From positions 3,787,001-3,851,000 of the forward strand of contig NZ_RJUU01000001.1 in NCBI RefSeq assembly GCF_003751445.1: a stretch of DNA of 64,000 nucleotides. The letters run 5' to 3'. A program made the position numbers and the translations under genes. Below, one piece after another: positions 16,798 through 25,091 of the stretch (its first letter is position 1; every line of letters begins with the position of its first letter). Below the pieces are notes generated by a model that saw nothing but the letters and a program-made list of their open reading frames with translations, was not told where the DNA came from and searched no databases. The DNA comes from Streptomyces sp. 840.1 (GTDB lineage Bacteria; Actinomycetota; Actinomycetes; Streptomycetales; Streptomycetaceae).

Positions 16798-17637
16798 CTA
16801 CGGGGTGACCAGGCTCTGGACCGTGACCGGGTCGCCCACGCTCACCGCGCCCTCGCAGACCACCGCGTTCTTCACGCCGAAGCTGACCCGGTTCCCGTAC
16901 TCCGCCTCGCGGCGGTACGTCGCCAGGGTCCGGACCGGCTCCGGACCCCGGCGCAGGCCGGTGACCTGGTCGACGAGCGGGACGCTGCACCGCGTCGCCC
17001 GTACCGAGTGGGCCAGTTCGACGGAGCCCAGGGTCATCCGGCGCACCCGGTCCTCGAAGTGCGGTTCGTCCTTGCCGGTCAGCACGATGTTGGGGCGGAA
17101 GCGGTCCATCGGGACGGCTGCCGCGTCGCCCCGGGCGGAGATACGGGAGTTGAGGTCGTCCAGGGAGGCCGTCGAGGTCACCAGTACCGCGTGCGCGTCC
17201 GCGAAGTTGACCTTGCCGGGGGTCTCGCCCCAGCCGTCCCGGTCGAAGCCGGGGGCCGCCCGCACCAGGCGGGACTTGGCGCCGAGCACGTCGGAGAACC
17301 ACTCCGCGACCGCGTCCCCCTGATCGACGGCCGCGCCGAGGGGGCGGTCGAACATGCTGACGTCGCGGCGCGGGCCGTCCCGGTCGACGTCCAGGAGCAG
17401 CGGCTCGACGCCCTCGGCCGAGAGTGCCAGCGCCGCCCCGGACCGCAGGACGGCGACCTTGATGGCGGCCATCGCCGGGTGGGTGCGCTGGCTCCGGAAG
17501 GCGCCTTCGCCGGCGTCCACCACCATGAAGGTCCGGTCGTGTTCGAGGCCGGCCCCGAGGACCCGCGCGGAGTCGGTGGCGGTCCCCGCGCAGCCCTTGA
17601 CCGGGTAGTACACCAGCTCTCGCACGGTGATCGTCAT
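16798..17637 (-). CDS. MOSC domain protein (YcbX/mARC type)
   Basis: A 279-residue protein with an N-terminal MOSC beta-barrel (VRELVYYPVKGCAG) and a C-terminal MOSC domain. The conserved cysteine that ligates molybdenum cofactor in this family is present in RATRCSVPLVDQVTG. Family members reduce N-hydroxylated compounds with electrons from a reductase; here no ferredoxin domain is fused. The ATG at 17637 follows GGAGAGG. It diverges from the O-methyltransferase gene across a perfect palindrome at 17696-17716, which probably controls both. Confidence 0.85.
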   Translation of the reverse strand: MTITVRELVYYPVKGCAGTATDSARVLGAGLEHDRTFMVVDAGEGAFRSQRTHPAMAAIKVAVLRSGAALALSAEGVEPLLLDVDRDGPRRDVSMFDRPLGAAVDQGDAVAEWFSDVLGAKSRLVRAAPGFDRDGWGETPGKVNFADAHAVLVTSTASLDDLNSRISARGDAAAVPMDRFRPNIVLTGKDEPHFEDRVRRMTLGSVELAHSVRATRCSVPLVDQVTGLRRGPEPVRTLATYRREAEYGNRVSFGVKNAVVCEGAVSVGDPVTVQSLVTP

Positions 17638-17695
17638 GATGTCCTCTCCGGGGAAAACGCTGGGGCCGCCATCATCCCATTCGCTCGGCATGAGG

Positions 17696-17716
17696 TAAGT
17701 TCCCTTTGGGAACTTA
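17696..17716. promoter_or_regulatory. Operator-like palindrome in a divergent promoter
   Basis: Perfect inverted repeat with 9-bp arms TAAGTTCCC around a TTT spacer. It is 59 bases upstream of the MOSC start and 24 bases upstream of the O-methyltransferase start. The shape is like HxlR or MarR operators; no such regulator is encoded nearby. Confidence 0.6.
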
Positions 17717-17740
17717 AGTGGTACGGAGAGGGGACATGCC

Positions 17741-18409
17741 ATGACGCAGGCGCTGTGGGCCGAGGTCGACGACTACTTCAACGCTCTGCTGGTGGGTTCG
17801 GACGAGGCCCTGGACGCGGCCGTGGAGGCCAGCGAGAAGGCCGGGCTGCCGGCGATCCAGGTCGCGGCCAACCAGGGCAAGCTGCTGAACCTGCTGGCCC
17901 GGCTCCAGGGGGCGCGCACCGTGCTGGAGATCGGCACCCTGGGCGGGTACAGCACCATCTGGCTGGCCCGCGCGCTCCCCGAGGGCGGGAGGGTCGTCAC
18001 GCTCGAAGCCGATCCGGAGTGCGCCGAGGTGGCGCGCCGGAACATCGAGCGCGCCGGGCTCGCGGATGTCGTGGAGATCCGGGTCGGCCTGGCCCTCGAC
18101 ACGCTGCCGGCCCTCGCGGAGCAGGGGTACGGGCCGTTCGACGTCGTGTTCATCGACGCCGACAAGCCGAGCAACCCCGACTACCTGGCCTGGTCCCTGA
18201 AGCTGACCCGGCCCGGGAGCCTGATCGTCGCGGACAACGTCGTGCGCGACGGAGAGGTGGCCGACGAGGCCAGCGAGGACCCGAAGGTGCGGGGCGTGCG
18301 CCGGTTCACCGAACTCGTCGCCGCCGAGCCGACCCTGACCGCGACCGCGCTCCAGACCGTCGGCACCAAGGGCTACGACGGCCTGCTGATGGCCCTGGTC
18401 ACGGAGTAG
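17741..18409 (+). CDS. Class I SAM-dependent O-methyltransferase
   Basis: A 222-residue methyltransferase of the caffeoyl-CoA/catechol O-methyltransferase type. The SAM-binding motif I reads VLEIGTLGGYSTIWLA (about residues 60-75), VVTLEADPECAEVA follows, and the metal-binding acidic motif VVFIDADK is near 132-139. The ATG is preceded by GAGAGGGGACATGCC. It shares a divergent promoter region with the MOSC gene, which suggests joint induction, perhaps by a phenolic or electrophilic compound (inference). It ends before a strong bidirectional hairpin shared with sodF. Confidence 0.88.
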   Translation: MTQALWAEVDDYFNALLVGSDEALDAAVEASEKAGLPAIQVAANQGKLLNLLARLQGARTVLEIGTLGGYSTIWLARALPEGGRVVTLEADPECAEVARRNIERAGLADVVEIRVGLALDTLPALAEQGYGPFDVVFIDADKPSNPDYLAWSLKLTRPGSLIVADNVVRDGEVADEASEDPKVRGVRRFTELVAAEPTLTATALQTVGTKGYDGLLMALVTE

Positions 18410-18441
18410 CCGCCGACCGCCGCCCGCGCCGCGCGGGCATG

Positions 18442-18480
18442 GAAGGGCCCCCGCGAGTCATGTCCTCGCGGGGGCCCTTC
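18442..18480. terminator. Bidirectional terminator between O-methyltransferase gene and sodF
   Basis: Perfect 16-bp stem GAAGGGCCCCCGCGAG (18442-18457) pairing with 18465-18480, 7-base loop. It ends both convergent transcripts. Confidence 0.85.
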
Positions 18481-18549
18481 GTTCATCCGCCTGCCCGGTG
18501 AAGGTTGAGAAGACGATCACGAGGCAGGGCGTTCACGGCGCTCCTGGGG
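18442..18549 (-). ncRNA. sodF 3' UTR, possible s-SodF small RNA
   Basis: In S. coelicolor a roughly 90-nt RNA processed from the sodF 3' UTR (s-SodF) represses sodN by pairing. Here the stretch from the sodF stop codon to the end of the terminator is 108 nt on the minus strand and ends in a 16-bp hairpin, so size and position fit. I cannot test complementarity to sodN, which is outside the window. Confidence 0.4.
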
Positions 18550-19191
18550 TCAGGGGGCGAGCAGCAGTACGTCCGCGCGCTCCTTCGCGGCCGCGTACCG
18601 CTTCGCCACGTCCTGCCAGTTGACGACGCGCCACATCGCCTCGATGAAGTCGACCTTCTGGTTCTTGTACTGCAGGTAGAAGGCGTGCTCCCAGGCGTCG
18701 AAGACGAGGACCGGGACCGAGCCCTGGCCCACGTTGCCCTGGTGGTCGTAGACCTGCTCGACGATCAGCTTGCCGCTGACCGGCTCGTACGCGAGGACGC
18801 CCCAGCCGGAGCCCTGCGTGGTGGCCGCGGCCTTCGTCAGCTGGGACTTGAAGCCCGCGAAGGAGCCGAAGGACTCGGTGATCGCGTCCGCGAGGCCGCC
18901 GACACCGTCGGCGGCCAGCGGCTCGCCGCCGCCGTCACCGGTCATGTTGTGCCAGTAGATCGAGTGCAGGATGTGGCCGGAGAGGTGGAACGCGAGGTTC
19001 TTCTGGAGCCCGTTGATCGCTCCCCAGGCCTCCTTGTCGCGCGCTTCCTCCAGCTGCTCCAGGGTGTCGTTCGCGCCCTTGACGTACGCGGCGTGGTGCT
19101 TGTCGTGGTGGAGCTCGATGATCTGCGGATTGATGACCGGTTCGAGCGCCGCGTAGTCGTAGGGGAGTTCCGGGAGCGTGTACGTGGCCAT
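18550..19191 (-). CDS. sodF: Fe-type superoxide dismutase SodF
   Basis: Converts superoxide to oxygen and hydrogen peroxide in the cytoplasm. The 213 residues are full length for the Fe/Mn family. Metal ligands are visible in [11 protein letters not shown] (first His), [15 protein letters not shown] (second His), and [15 protein letters not shown] (Asp and last His). The start ATGGCC follows CTGGAGG. A Nur-type palindrome 33 bases upstream of the start indicates repression by nickel-bound Nur, the known Streptomyces switch in which nickel turns sodF off and sodN on. The 3' UTR may give the regulatory RNA s-SodF. Confidence 0.95.
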   Translation of the reverse strand: MATYTLPELPYDYAALEPVINPQIIELHHDKHHAAYVKGANDTLEQLEEARDKEAWGAINGLQKNLAFHLSGHILHSIYWHNMTGDGGGEPLAADGVGGLADAITESFGSFAGFKSQLTKAAATTQGSGWGVLAYEPVSGKLIVEQVYDHQGNVGQGSVPVLVFDAWEHAFYLQYKNQKVDFIEAMWRVVNWQDVAKRYAAAKERADVLLLAP

Positions 19192-19224
19192 GGTTTGTAG
19201 CCTCCAGCTGCTGTCCTGTTGTTA

Positions 19225-19241
19225 TTGCAACCTATATGCAA
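19225..19241. promoter_or_regulatory. Nur box of sodF
   Basis: Reads TTGCAA-N5-ATGCAA on the plus strand (TTGCAT-N5-TTGCAA on the sodF strand), nearly identical to the published S. coelicolor Nur consensus TTGCAA-N5-TTGCAA. It is centred about 42 bases upstream of the sodF ATG. Confidence 0.85.
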
Positions 19242-19290
19242 GAGCAGGCTAACAGCAGGAGCGTGTGGAGTTGATCAGTCCTTCGGACCA

Positions 19291-19402
19291 GGTCTCCGGT
19301 CCGAGAGGGGTCAGGTCTCCGGCCGGAGAGGGGTCGGGTCTGCGGCCGGAGAGGGGTCGGGTCTGCGTCCGGACCGGGCCGGGTCTCCGTTCCGGTCCGG
19401 CG
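19291..19402. repeat. Degenerate 23-bp tandem repeats
   Basis: Five consecutive units, each beginning GGTCTSCGG/T and most containing GAGAGGGGTC: 19291-19313, 19314-19336, 19337-19359, 19360-19381 and 19382-19402. The first three are near identical, the last two diverge. Non-coding, 110 bases before the phosphatase start. Confidence 0.75.
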
Positions 19403-19512
19403 GGTCCGTCCGGACGGGTGCCGGGTCCCTCCGGCTGAGCGGGCGGGGCTGCACGGCGGCTCCGGGGTACGGTATGGGGCATTTCGCCCTACCATTCTGC
19501 CTAAGGTGATGT

Positions 19513-21294
19513 TTGCGCACCCGCACCCCGCGTTCCGCAATCGACCGACGGAGGGCCGAGTCCTTGACCGGCGAACTGGGCAGGCTGGAGGCGCTGCGGC
19601 TGGCCGGGCTGACGGCGGCGGCCGACCCCGGCATGGACCGGTTCGCAGGGCTGGTCGCCCGGTTCCTGCGCGTCCCAGTGGCGCTCGTGTCGCTGCTGGA
19701 GACGGACCGGCAGGTCTTCCCGGGCATGGTCGGTCTCCAGGAGCCCTGGGCGGGGCGGCGGCAGACCCCGCTGACCCACTCCTTCTGCCAGCACGTCGTC
19801 GCCAGCGGCGAGCCCCTGATCCTCGGCGACTCGCGGCAGTACCCGCTCACCTGTACCAGCCTGGCCATCCCCGACCTTCAGGTGATCGCCTACGCGGGTA
19901 TGCCGCTGACCGACGCCGACGGGCAGGTACTGGGGTCGCTGTGCGCCATCGACCACCGGCCCCGTGAGTGGACCGAGGCCGAGCTGCGCGACCTCGACGA
20001 CCTCACCGCCGCGTGCTCCGTGGAGCTGCGGCTGCGCATCGCCAGCGAACAGATCCGGCGTGATCGCGACCTTGCCGACCTGCTGCTGCGTGCCTCGGTC
20101 GAACTGGCCCACGGGCATGACCTGACCGACATCGTGCGCCGGCTGCGCGGGCTGTTCGAGGGCCCGGACCAGCCGAAGTTCGTGGGGCTGCTTCTCGCCG
20201 AGGGCCGGGGGCTGCGACGGGTGATCGACCCGGAGTGCGTGGAGCCGGTGGAGAGCAGGCTCCACCGCTTCGAGGAAGGCCGCGGATTTCCCAGCCTGCG
20301 GGCGATGGCGGAGCAGCGGACCGTCTTCGTCCCCGACCGGGCCGCCCTGCTCGCCGACTACGGTCCCGAGGCCGTCGCCGGGTACGACTCGCTGTCGCTC
20401 GAATCCGCCCTGTGCGTGCCGCTGGCCAACGAGCGGGGGGTGCTGCTGTGGTGCTGGGCCGACTCCCACGTCCTCGGCGTGACCGAGCGCGCGGTCCTCA
20501 CGGCCGTCGCCGGGTACGCCGGGCAGGCGGTGGAGCGCACTCTGTTCGTCGAGAACCGGCTCAGCGCCGCCGAGCAGCTCCAGGCCGCCATGCTCACCGA
20601 GCTTCCCGCCGTGCCCGGACTGGAGATCGCCGCCCTGTATCTGCCCGCCGCCGACCAGGACATGGTGGGCGGCGACTGGTACGACGCCTACCGGCTTCCG
20701 GCCTCCCCGGACGGCGGACCGGGTGGGCTGATGCTGTCCATCGGAGACGTCATCGGGCACGACATGGCCGCCGCCGCCGTGATGGGCCAGGTCCGCAGCA
20801 TGCTCCGCCAGGCCACCCTGGGGCACCCCGGCCACTCGCCCGCCGCCGCGCTGGCGGCCGTCGACCACAGCTTCGCCGTACTGCCGCTGGGGCCGGGCGG
20901 CACCGCCGTGCACGCCCGTCTGGACCCGGGCGCCGGTCACTGGCGGCTGACCTGGTCCAACGCCGGGCACCCGCCGCCGCTGCTACGCCTGCCCGACGGC
21001 CGCGTGGAGACCCTGCGGGAACACGATCTGCTCCTGCTCGGCTCGCTGAGCGGCCACGGCCGCCACGACCACACGTACGAGCTGCCCCCGGGCAGTGTGC
21101 TCGTCCTGTACACCGACGGACTGGTGGAGCGTCGGGACAGCGACATCGACGCACGGGTCGAGCAGGCGGCGCTCGCCGTGGCCCGGCACGGTGAGCGCCC
21201 GCTGTCCCTGCTGCTGCAGACGCTGTCCCGGGAGACGCAGGACACCCCTCATCGGGACGACGTGGCGGTCCTGGCCGTCCGTATCACCAACTGA
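19513..21294 (+). CDS. GAF-domain SpoIIE-type PP2C phosphatase
   Basis: A 593-residue cytosolic signalling phosphatase. Residues about 30-165 and 190-340 form two GAF sensor domains (PVALVSLLETDRQVFPG, SHSFCQ-like THSFCQHVV, GSLCAIDHRP in the first). The PP2C/SpoIIE domain from about 355 has all metal-binding motifs: MVGGDWYDAY, SIGDVIGHDMAA, LYTDGLVERR and HRDDVAVLAV, so it should be active. Such proteins dephosphorylate anti-sigma-factor antagonists. No anti-sigma or antagonist gene is adjacent. The start is TTG at 19513 after AAGGTGAT; TTG at 19564 after GGAGG is an alternative. Confidence 0.9.
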   Translation: MRTRTPRSAIDRRRAESLTGELGRLEALRLAGLTAAADPGMDRFAGLVARFLRVPVALVSLLETDRQVFPGMVGLQEPWAGRRQTPLTHSFCQHVVASGEPLILGDSRQYPLTCTSLAIPDLQVIAYAGMPLTDADGQVLGSLCAIDHRPREWTEAELRDLDDLTAACSVELRLRIASEQIRRDRDLADLLLRASVELAHGHDLTDIVRRLRGLFEGPDQPKFVGLLLAEGRGLRRVIDPECVEPVESRLHRFEEGRGFPSLRAMAEQRTVFVPDRAALLADYGPEAVAGYDSLSLESALCVPLANERGVLLWCWADSHVLGVTERAVLTAVAGYAGQAVERTLFVENRLSAAEQLQAAMLTELPAVPGLEIAALYLPAADQDMVGGDWYDAYRLPASPDGGPGGLMLSIGDVIGHDMAAAAVMGQVRSMLRQATLGHPGHSPAAALAAVDHSFAVLPLGPGGTAVHARLDPGAGHWRLTWSNAGHPPPLLRLPDGRVETLREHDLLLLGSLSGHGRHDHTYELPPGSVLVLYTDGLVERRDSDIDARVEQAALAVARHGERPLSLLLQTLSRETQDTPHRDDVAVLAVRITN

Positions 21295-21329
21295 CCCCGC
21301 CGGCAGGGCGGGGCGGCTGGGCCGGCCGC

Positions 21330-22748
21330 TCAGCCGGCCGTGCCCGCCGACCGCCGCTGGCGTACGGCGCCGATGACGATCAGGACCACCGTCAGCGCGC
21401 CCGTCGCCAGCAGCTGGTCGCGGGTGTCGGGCTGGCGGAGCATCAGGACGAAGATGCCCACCATGGCCAGCAGCGCCACCACCGTCAGGACCGGGAACAG
21501 CCACATCCGGACCACCAGCTTCTGCGGCTCCTCGCGCTCCAGCCGGGCGCGCAGGATCAGCTGGGAGACGGCGATGAAGATCCAGACGACCAGGATCACC
21601 GCACCGGTCATGTTGAGCAGCCAGGGGAACACGTCGTCGGGCCGCCAGTAGCTCAGCAGCACGCACAGGAAGCCGAACACGGAGGAGACCAGTACCGCGC
21701 GGCGCGGCACACCGGACGAGATCCGGCCCAGCCGCTTCGGGCCCTGGCCCCGGGCCACCAGCGAACAGGCCATGCGCGAGGCGCCGTAGATGTTCGCGTT
21801 CATCGCGGAGAGCAGCGCGATCAGGATGACCACGTTCATGATCTCCGCGGCGCCGCTGATGCCGAGGTGGTCCAGGGCCGCGTAGAAGGGGCCGACCGAT
21901 ACGACCTTCGGGTCGTCCCACGGGACCAGCGTGACGATGACCGCCATCGAGCCGACGTAGAACAGCGCGATCCGCCACATCGCCGTCCGCACGGCCTTCG
22001 CGACACCCCGCACCGGGTTCTCGGACTCGGCCGCCGCGATCGTGACCGTCTCCAGACCGCCGTACGCGAACACGGAGGCGAGCAGCCCGATGACCAGCCC
22101 CTCGGAGCCGTTCGGCATGAAGCCGCCCTCGCCGCTGAGGTTGGCGGTGCCGGGCGCGTCCGTGTCCGGGAGCACGCCCAGGATCGCCAGCACGCCCAGC
22201 ACCAGGAACAGCGTGATCGCGACGACCTTGAGCGCGGCGAACCAGAACTCGAACTCACCGAACTTCGTCACCGAGGCGAGGTTCGTCCCCAGGAACACCA
22301 CCATGAACAGCGCCACCCAGGCCCACTCCGGCGTCCCGGGCAGCCAGCCGGTGACGATCTTCGCCGCACCGATCCCCTCGAGGCCGACGGCGACGCAGAG
22401 CAGCACCCAGAACGCCCAGCCCGCCGTGAACCCGGCCCAGGGGCCGATCGCCCGCTCGGCGTGCACGGAGAAGGAGCCGGACGCCGGATTGGCGGCCGAC
22501 ATCTCGCCGAGCATCCGCATCACGAGCATGACCAGCAGCCCGGAGCAGGCGTAGGCGATGACGATCGAGGGGCCGGCCGCGGCGATTCCGGCGCCGGAAC
22601 CGACGAACAGCCCGGCGCCGATGACCCCGCCGAGGGCGATCATCGACAGGTGGCGCTGCTTGAGCCCGTGGGTGAGGGCCGAGTCGGTCCCGTGGCCGGA
22701 GGTGACCGCAGGGGTGCCGGCGGGGGGAGGCACGGTGGTCCGAGGCAT
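21330..22748 (-). CDS. Amino-acid permease (APC/AAT family)
   Basis: A 472-residue integral membrane transporter with about 12 helices. The N-terminal LKQRHLSMIALGGVIGAGLF is the AAT family signature, the helix I unwound region GVIGAGLFVGSG binds the substrate backbone, and ESENPVRG matches the loop after helix VI. Most similar in style to GABA, proline or D-serine/alanine permeases; the substrate is unknown. The ATG at 22748 (MPRTTVPPP) is chosen since the longer frame from 22814 has no Shine-Dalgarno. Closely related to the permease at 25141-26592. Confidence 0.9.
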   Translation of the reverse strand: MPRTTVPPPAGTPAVTSGHGTDSALTHGLKQRHLSMIALGGVIGAGLFVGSGAGIAAAGPSIVIAYACSGLLVMLVMRMLGEMSAANPASGSFSVHAERAIGPWAGFTAGWAFWVLLCVAVGLEGIGAAKIVTGWLPGTPEWAWVALFMVVFLGTNLASVTKFGEFEFWFAALKVVAITLFLVLGVLAILGVLPDTDAPGTANLSGEGGFMPNGSEGLVIGLLASVFAYGGLETVTIAAAESENPVRGVAKAVRTAMWRIALFYVGSMAVIVTLVPWDDPKVVSVGPFYAALDHLGISGAAEIMNVVILIALLSAMNANIYGASRMACSLVARGQGPKRLGRISSGVPRRAVLVSSVFGFLCVLLSYWRPDDVFPWLLNMTGAVILVVWIFIAVSQLILRARLEREEPQKLVVRMWLFPVLTVVALLAMVGIFVLMLRQPDTRDQLLATGALTVVLIVIGAVRQRRSAGTAG

Positions 22749-22919
22749 GGACGAGCTCTGTTCGGTCGGTGAGACGGGGGGACGTGTCCCAGTCTGGACG
22801 CGCGCACCGTTCATGCGGAACGGATGTCCGCTATACGGTCACCGTGCTCACACACGATGCGCACCGCGCTGCCGGGGGCGGCCCGGTGCCGAACTTCCTT
22901 CAGGGGTTCGCCGTTTAGA

Positions 22920-22940
22920 GGGAGTCGACAGTCGACTCCC
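22920..22940. promoter_or_regulatory. Perfect operator-like palindrome upstream of bioY
   Basis: Inverted repeat with 10-bp arms GGGAGTCGAC around a single A. It is too compact for a terminator (one-base centre) and lacks a following U-run, so a dimeric regulator site is more likely. It is 208 bases before bioY and 171 before the permease start. Confidence 0.5.
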
Positions 22941-22983
22941 GCCGCACCTCCCCGCCGAGGGGCGGTTGATCCGCCGCGACCTC

Positions 22984-22999
22984 CGTGATGAGCATCACG
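22984..22999. promoter_or_regulatory. CRP-like palindrome upstream of bioY
   Basis: CGTGATG-AG-CATCACG, i.e. GTGA-N6-TCAC half-sites, perfectly symmetric, 150 bases before bioY. Resembles CRP/FNR-family sites; the factor is unknown. Confidence 0.4.
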
Positions 23000-23148
23000 C
23001 GCAGGGGTGATTGTGTGTCGTGCTTTGTGCGAATCCCACCAAGCCTTCAACCGCCCCTTTGTGGGCCGCTGACGGTGATCCAGTGTCGCTCCGTCGGATA
23101 GCGTCAGGCTCAGCCCTCCACCCACCTGCCCTCACCCGCGGAGTCCCG

Positions 23149-23745
23149 ATGAGTACTGCTGCCGCCGCCCCCGTCCGCACCGGAGCGGTCCTCGCCGACC
23201 TGCTGCCCGCCGCCCGGCACCGCTACGCCGTGGACACCGCCCTGGTGCTCGGCGGCGCCGCGCTCACCGGCATAGCCGCCCAGATCGCCGTGCCGGTCCC
23301 CGGTTCGCCGGTCCCGGTCACCGGCCAGACCTTCGCCGCGCTCCTGGTCGGCACCGCGCTCGGCGCCCGCCGCGGCTTCCTCGCGCTCGCCGTGTACGCG
23401 CTCGTCGGCATGGCGGGCATGCCGTGGTTCTCGGCCGGCAGCTCCGGCCCCGGCGGCGCCTCCTTCGGCTACGTGCTCGGCATGCTGCTCGCCGCGACCG
23501 TGGTCGGCGCCCTGGCCCGCCGGGGCGGCGACCGCTCGGCGCTGCGCACGGCGGGCACCATGGTGCTCGGCTCGGCCATCATCTACTCGGTCGGCGTGCC
23601 CTACCTGGCGCTGTCCACCGGCATGTCGGCGAGCGCCGCGATCGCGGCCGGCCTGACGCCGTTCCTGCTCGGCGACGCGCTCAAGGCGGCGCTCGCGATG
23701 GGCGCGCTGCCCGCGTCCTGGAAGCTCATCGGCCGTCGCGGCTGA
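23149..23745 (+). CDS. bioY: Biotin transporter substrate-binding component BioY
   Basis: S component of an ECF biotin transporter, 198 residues with six membrane helices. Family features: QIAVPVPGSPVPVTGQTFAA, then LGARRGFLALAVYALVGMAG and GGASFGYVLGM. No energy-coupling ATPases (bioM/bioN or ecfA/ecfT) are nearby, so it must use a shared ECF module or act alone, as has been shown for some BioY proteins. The ATG at 23149 follows GCGGAG; the longer frame from 23011 is not needed. Its last 20 bases overlap the convergent flavin-oxidase gene. Confidence 0.9.
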   Translation: MSTAAAAPVRTGAVLADLLPAARHRYAVDTALVLGGAALTGIAAQIAVPVPGSPVPVTGQTFAALLVGTALGARRGFLALAVYALVGMAGMPWFSAGSSGPGGASFGYVLGMLLAATVVGALARRGGDRSALRTAGTMVLGSAIIYSVGVPYLALSTGMSASAAIAAGLTPFLLGDALKAALAMGALPASWKLIGRRG

Positions 23746-25036
23746 CGCCGTAGGCGCCACCGAAGAGGCTCGCCGGGTCGTAACGCGACACCAGACCGGC
23801 GAGCCTCTCGCGTGTCCGGGCGTCGTGGAAGCCCTCCGTGCGGTCCCCGCCGCCGAAGGAGAAGTTCAGCGAACGGCCCACGGCGAGCGGGGCGAGGCCC
23901 CCGGCCACCTCCTCGTACAGCGCCCGGACCGAGGCCACGTCCGTACCGTCCAGCGGTGACAGCAGCCGGAGCAGGAACCCCGCCTCGCGGAACGGCACCG
24001 CGTTGCCCGCCGCCGGGGCGGTGGCCAGGGCGCCGCCCAGGTGGTTGAGCTGGACCACGGTCATCATCGGGGCCCCTCGGCCGGTCAGCTCCAGCACCCG
24101 CGCCGCACGCTCGGGGTCCAGCCCGCTCAGCATCAGCCCGTCGCCGTAGTACGCGTGCGGGAACGGCGGATCGTTGTGGATGGCGGGGCTGTCGCTGTAC
24201 GGCATCTCCCGCAGCGAGTCCGCCAGTGCGGGCCCGATCGCCCGCAGCGGCGCGACCAGCCGCCCGCCCTCGGCCGGGGTGCCGCTGTACGCGACCCGCA
24301 CCGAGACGACGTACCGTCCCCGCATCGCCTCCGGCACCTGCGGGATGTCCGGGTAGACGAGTGCGGCCACCGACGACGTCAGCGCGTCGGGCACGGTCCG
24401 GACCCACTCCAGGTAGCGCCGGACCACCCGCGCGGCCGTCCCGCCGTCCCCGTCGAAGGCGAGCGAACCGCCGTACAGCCGGTCCACCGGGACGAGGCCG
24501 GTCTCCAGCCCGGTCACCACGCCCAGCCGGTGCCCGCCGCCGCGCAGCCCCCAGAACAGCTCGGGCTCGTCCTGCGGGGTGACGTGGCGGGCCGCGCCGT
24601 CGCCCGTCACCACGTCGAGCGACCGCACGTGGTCGGCGGCGTACCCGAACTCCCGGCCCAGGATGCCCAGCCCGCCGCCCAGCGTGTACGAGACGGCGCC
24701 CACGCCGGGCGCGGAGCCGTTCAGCGGGGCGAGGCCGTGCGCGGCGGCTGCCTCGGCCACCTGCCCCCAGGTGGTGCCCGCCCCGATGGCGGCGGTGCGG
24801 CGCACCGGGTCGATCCGTACGGAGTCCATCCGGCTGGTGTCGATCAGGACCCCGCCCTCCACGGCACCCGCGAGCCCGTGCCCGGTGGCGTGGACGGCGA
24901 CCCGGAGCCCGTCCGAGCCGGCGCGGGCCACGGCCTCGCGCACGTCGTCGGGTCCGGCGGCCCCGACGACGAGGTCCGGGCGGACGGGGAAGCCGGTCTG
25001 GAATCCGGACGGGGGACCGGTGGGTGAGGCAGTCAT
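23726..25036 (-). CDS. FAD-binding oxidoreductase (berberine-bridge-enzyme type)
   Basis: A 436-residue secreted-like or cytosolic flavoprotein of the PCMH/BBE family. The FAD-attachment His is in VHATGHGLAG (about His53), and the pyrophosphate loop is TLGGGLGILGREFG. The second attachment residue of bicovalent members, a Cys before that loop, is replaced (NGSAPGVG), so the flavin should be singly linked. The C-terminal BBE motif is NFSFGGG...RYDPASLFGGAYG, lacking the usual NxxN pattern of plant enzymes. The start is ATG at 25036. A TetR-type palindrome lies 56 bases upstream, so expression is probably inducible by a small molecule. Substrate unknown. Confidence 0.85.
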   Translation of the reverse strand: MTASPTGPPSGFQTGFPVRPDLVVGAAGPDDVREAVARAGSDGLRVAVHATGHGLAGAVEGGVLIDTSRMDSVRIDPVRRTAAIGAGTTWGQVAEAAAAHGLAPLNGSAPGVGAVSYTLGGGLGILGREFGYAADHVRSLDVVTGDGAARHVTPQDEPELFWGLRGGGHRLGVVTGLETGLVPVDRLYGGSLAFDGDGGTAARVVRRYLEWVRTVPDALTSSVAALVYPDIPQVPEAMRGRYVVSVRVAYSGTPAEGGRLVAPLRAIGPALADSLREMPYSDSPAIHNDPPFPHAYYGDGLMLSGLDPERAARVLELTGRGAPMMTVVQLNHLGGALATAPAAGNAVPFREAGFLLRLLSPLDGTDVASVRALYEEVAGGLAPLAVGRSLNFSFGGGDRTEGFHDARTRERLAGLVSRYDPASLFGGAYGVSRDGR

Positions 25037-25091
25037 GGCGGAGGCTCTCCACTCGCTCGCTCGATGGCTTACGAGGGAGAGCCTCCCCGCT

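Larger units (their letters stand above)
19192..19512. other. Divergent intergenic region sodF / GAF-SpoIIE gene
   Basis: 321 bases holding the sodF promoter and Nur box, a run of degenerate 23-bp tandem repeats, and the promoter of the phosphatase gene. I see no additional gene. Confidence 0.7.
22749..23148. other. Divergent intergenic region permease / bioY
   Basis: 400 bases with promoters for both genes and two perfect palindromes (22920-22940 and 22984-22999). No coding signal or known riboswitch fold is apparent to me. Confidence 0.6.

Noticed and set aside
22815..23148. Biotin or other riboswitch before bioY
   Set aside because: No known biotin riboswitch class exists, and the region shows short dyads rather than a long conserved RNA fold.
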